Of a stretch of DNA of 64,000 nt, positions 62,506 to 64,000 are shown one piece after another. A model generated the notes under the pieces. It ran no database searches. It saw only the letters and a list, made by a program, of their open reading frames with translations, and was not told the origin of the DNA. Position 1 is the first letter of the stretch. Every line of letters begins with the position of its first letter. A program made the position numbers and the translations under genes. The stretch spans positions 20,246 to 84,245 of the forward strand of contig JBBAAR010000012.1 in assembly GCA_041658185.1 (NCBI GenBank), read 5' to 3'. This DNA is from UBA8919 sp041658185. Lineage in GTDB: Bacteria; Elusimicrobiota; UBA8919.

Positions 62506-64000
62506 TCAATTCCCGAATACTGTTAAATATACAACCGTCCCATCAGGTGCGAAAGCCAACGTGGGACCACTTACTACTGCTGTTGTGCCAATTACTACAT
62601 TTACTGTAACTGTTTTTTTATCCGCAGAAATGGCTTTTACAGAAGCAAGAGGAACGGTTATCGCTGTTGATGCATTCGCTTGTGCTGTTGCCTGAACCGA
62701 AGTAACATTTGTAAAAAGTGCTGTGCCGCCGCTTGTTCCATCATTTGTAGGGTAAAAAGTCGCTACTCCTGAAGTAGTTGTTGCTGTTCCAATCCATCCC
62801 TTAACCGATGTTGAAACTGTTACATTATAGAATTGTCTCACAGGCAATTGTGTTAAACTGGAGCCGTCGCCGTAAAGTTTGCTGTTCGTATTGCCGAGCG
62901 TAGAGCCGATAATTTTATATGCAGAATTCAAGTCACCTGTTAATGTATCACCGCTTCTAAAAACATATGTCACTGTCGCAGATGACTTATCTAATTTGTT
63001 AGTGTCAAGCGTGCCTGTTGAAGTTGCCAAGTTCCTATCAACCAGAACCAATGATGCGGTAGATGTGATAACTTCGTTCCTCAAAGCGCCTGTTGATATT
63101 TTTATCTCGTTATCGGCGGATATTCTATTATTCGTTTCCGCTGTTAAGTCGGTCCTTAAAGTTCCGGTGTCCAATTCCACGCTGTCTAATTCGGTCTGTA
63201 TATTCCCTGTGGAAATCCGGCAAGCGGTATCTACTGCCGATGTGCCTGTTAAAGACGAACCGTCGCCGTAAAGTTTGCTGTTCGTATTGCCTATCGTAGA
63301 ACCGATAATTTTATATGCAGAATTCAAGTCCCCGCCCAAAGTGTCGCCTGATTTGAAAACATATGTCGCTGTCGCAGATGACTTATCTAATTTGTTGGTG
63401 TCAAGCGTGCCGGTTGAAGTCGCCAGGTTCCTATCAACCAGAACCAATGATGCGGTAGATGTGATAACTTCGTTCCTCAAAGCGCCTGTTGATATTTTTA
63501 TCTCGTTATCTGCGGATATTCTATTATTCGTTTCCGCTGTTAAGTCGGTCCTTAAAGTTCCGGTGTCCAATTCCACGCTGTCTAATTCGGTCTGTATATT
63601 CCCTGTGGAAATCCGGCAAGCGGTATCTACTGCCGATGTGCCTGTTAAAGACGAACCGTCGCCGTAAAGTTTTGTATTCGTATTGCCGATTGTTGAGCCG
63701 ATAATTTTATATGCGGAATTCAAATCACCGCCCAAAGTGTCGCCCGATTTGAAAACATATGTCACCGTCGCCGACGACTTGTCAAGTTTGTTGGTGTCAA
63801 GCGTGCCGGTTGAAGTCGCCAGGTTCCTATCAACCAGAACCAATGATGCGGTAGATGTGATAACTTCGTTCCTCAAAGCGCCTGTTGATATTTTTATCTC
63901 GTTATCGGCGGATATTCTATTATTCGTTTCCGCTGTTAAGTCGGTCCTTAAAGTTCCGGTGTCCAATTCCACGCTGTCTAATTCGGTCTGTATATTCCCT
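62506..64000 (-). CDS. Large repeat-containing surface protein, N-terminus outside the window
   Basis: The frame is open to the right edge, so the start is missing. The visible 497 residues consist of repeats of 132 residues with SVELDTGTLRTDLTAETNNR, ISTGALRNEVITSTASLVLV, DRNLATSTGTLDTNKLDKSS, YVFKSGDTLGGDLNSAYKII and KLYGDGSSLTGTSAVDTACR. The last repeat is cut off and followed by a beta-rich tail (VTSVQATAQANASTAITVPL, VYLTVFGN). The coiled-coil-like 'ELDTGTLRTDL' and 'GDGSSLTG' units resemble phage tail-fibre and trimeric adhesin stalks. Its stop overlaps the next gene region by a few bases. Confidence 0.7.
   Translation of the reverse strand, partial: GNIQTELDSVELDTGTLRTDLTAETNNRISADNEIKISTGALRNEVITSTASLVLVDRNLATSTGTLDTNKLDKSSATVTYVFKSGDTLGGDLNSAYKIIGSTIGNTNTKLYGDGSSLTGTSAVDTACRISTGNIQTELDSVELDTGTLRTDLTAETNNRISADNEIKISTGALRNEVITSTASLVLVDRNLATSTGTLDTNKLDKSSATATYVFKSGDTLGGDLNSAYKIIGSTIGNTNSKLYGDGSSLTGTSAVDTACRISTGNIQTELDSVELDTGTLRTDLTAETNNRISADNEIKISTGALRNEVITSTASLVLVDRNLATSTGTLDTNKLDKSSATVTYVFRSGDTLTGDLNSAYKIIGSTLGNTNSKLYGDGSSLTQLPVRQFYNVTVSTSVKGWIGTATTTSGVATFYPTNDGTSGGTALFTNVTSVQATAQANASTAITVPLASVKAISADKKTVTVNVVIGTTAVVSGPTLAFAPDGTVVYLTVFGN
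62840..63972. repeat. 396-bp direct repeats in the surface protein gene
   Basis: Units 63577-63972 and 63181-63576 are almost identical, and a third (about 62840-63180) is the same until GDGSSLT. The nucleotide identity is very high, including silent positions, which indicates recent duplication or gene conversion. More units may lie beyond the edge. Confidence 0.85.

Noticed and set aside
62840..63972. CRISPR array or satellite DNA
   Set aside because: The 396-bp units are long, contiguous, without spacers and in a single reading frame.

Overview
The window is a dense chromosomal segment of a diderm, AT-rich bacterium. Essentially every gene lies on the minus strand, so transcription runs from position 64000 towards 1. 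Outer-membrane beta-barrels, a PorV/OmpA protein, a TolC-RND pair, lipoproteins and a C-terminal sorting-like domain point to a Gram-negative envelope. tRNA genes lack an encoded CCA and a CCA-adding enzyme is present. The mix (PorV-like plus FlgD-like secretion signals, a stand-alone GAD domain, many small palindromic repeats) resembles uncultured lineages of the Elusimicrobiota / Omnitrophota / WOR-3 type. That placement is an inference with low confidence.

Layout in transcription order. 64000-61958: a surface protein built of 396-bp repeats and a small exported protein with a FlgD-like C-terminus. 61944-60301: a PorV-OmpA fusion. 60256-60008: a decayed gene. 59933-54743: an FMN riboswitch and the riboflavin operon ribD-(PHP)-ribE-ribBA-ribH-nusB. 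54664-48479: ligA, mazG-like, ybgC, a GGQ release-factor homologue, a DUF362 ferredoxin, recX and purH. 48300-45883: an accessory island with an unknown membrane protein, an AbiV/HEPN-like protein and a BrnT-BrnA toxin-antitoxin pair. 45821-33174: alaS, a GT-C-like membrane protein, tRNA-Arg, a LOG-like protein, a lipoprotein with a DUF6973-like domain, dtd, a glycosidase-like protein, sppA, a Yip1-like protein, a radical SAM enzyme and endonuclease V. 33103-19441: one long probable operon from a strong promoter, galT-nnrE-(RAM domain)-(GAD domain)-two M16 peptidases-oligopeptide ABC transporter with two embedded L,D-transpeptidase-family genes-cca, then tRNA-Gly and a GIY-YIG protein. 19114-12972: Sel1 protein, CsgG-like lipoprotein, TolC, RND pump. 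12871-6581: miaA, hflX, pgsA, plsY, gpsA, an HU-family gene, merR-like, pcm, dedA. 6352-308: two tRNA-Pro, acylphosphatase, a sigma-70 factor, apt, tRNA-Arg, a PHP phosphatase, a TPR protein and an outer-membrane protein with its own promoter, structured leader and terminator. 178-1: a DUF4258-like gene cut by the window edge.

The most unusual feature is not a gene. Several families of short palindromic or AT-rich repeats lie between genes, and very similar sequences lie in frame inside housekeeping genes (alaS twice, ligA, purH, ribE, cca, porV, probably ribD and the PHP phosphatase) or form their starts and ends (nnrE, nfi, nusB, the porV signal peptide). They add extra residues at surface-loop-like positions without breaking the frame. 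Other points to pursue are the bacterial stand-alone GAD-domain protein, an altered L,D-transpeptidase paralogue in the peptide-transport operon, near-leaderless promoters on toxin-like genes, an unassigned structured leader, and an RND-TolC pair with no adaptor gene.
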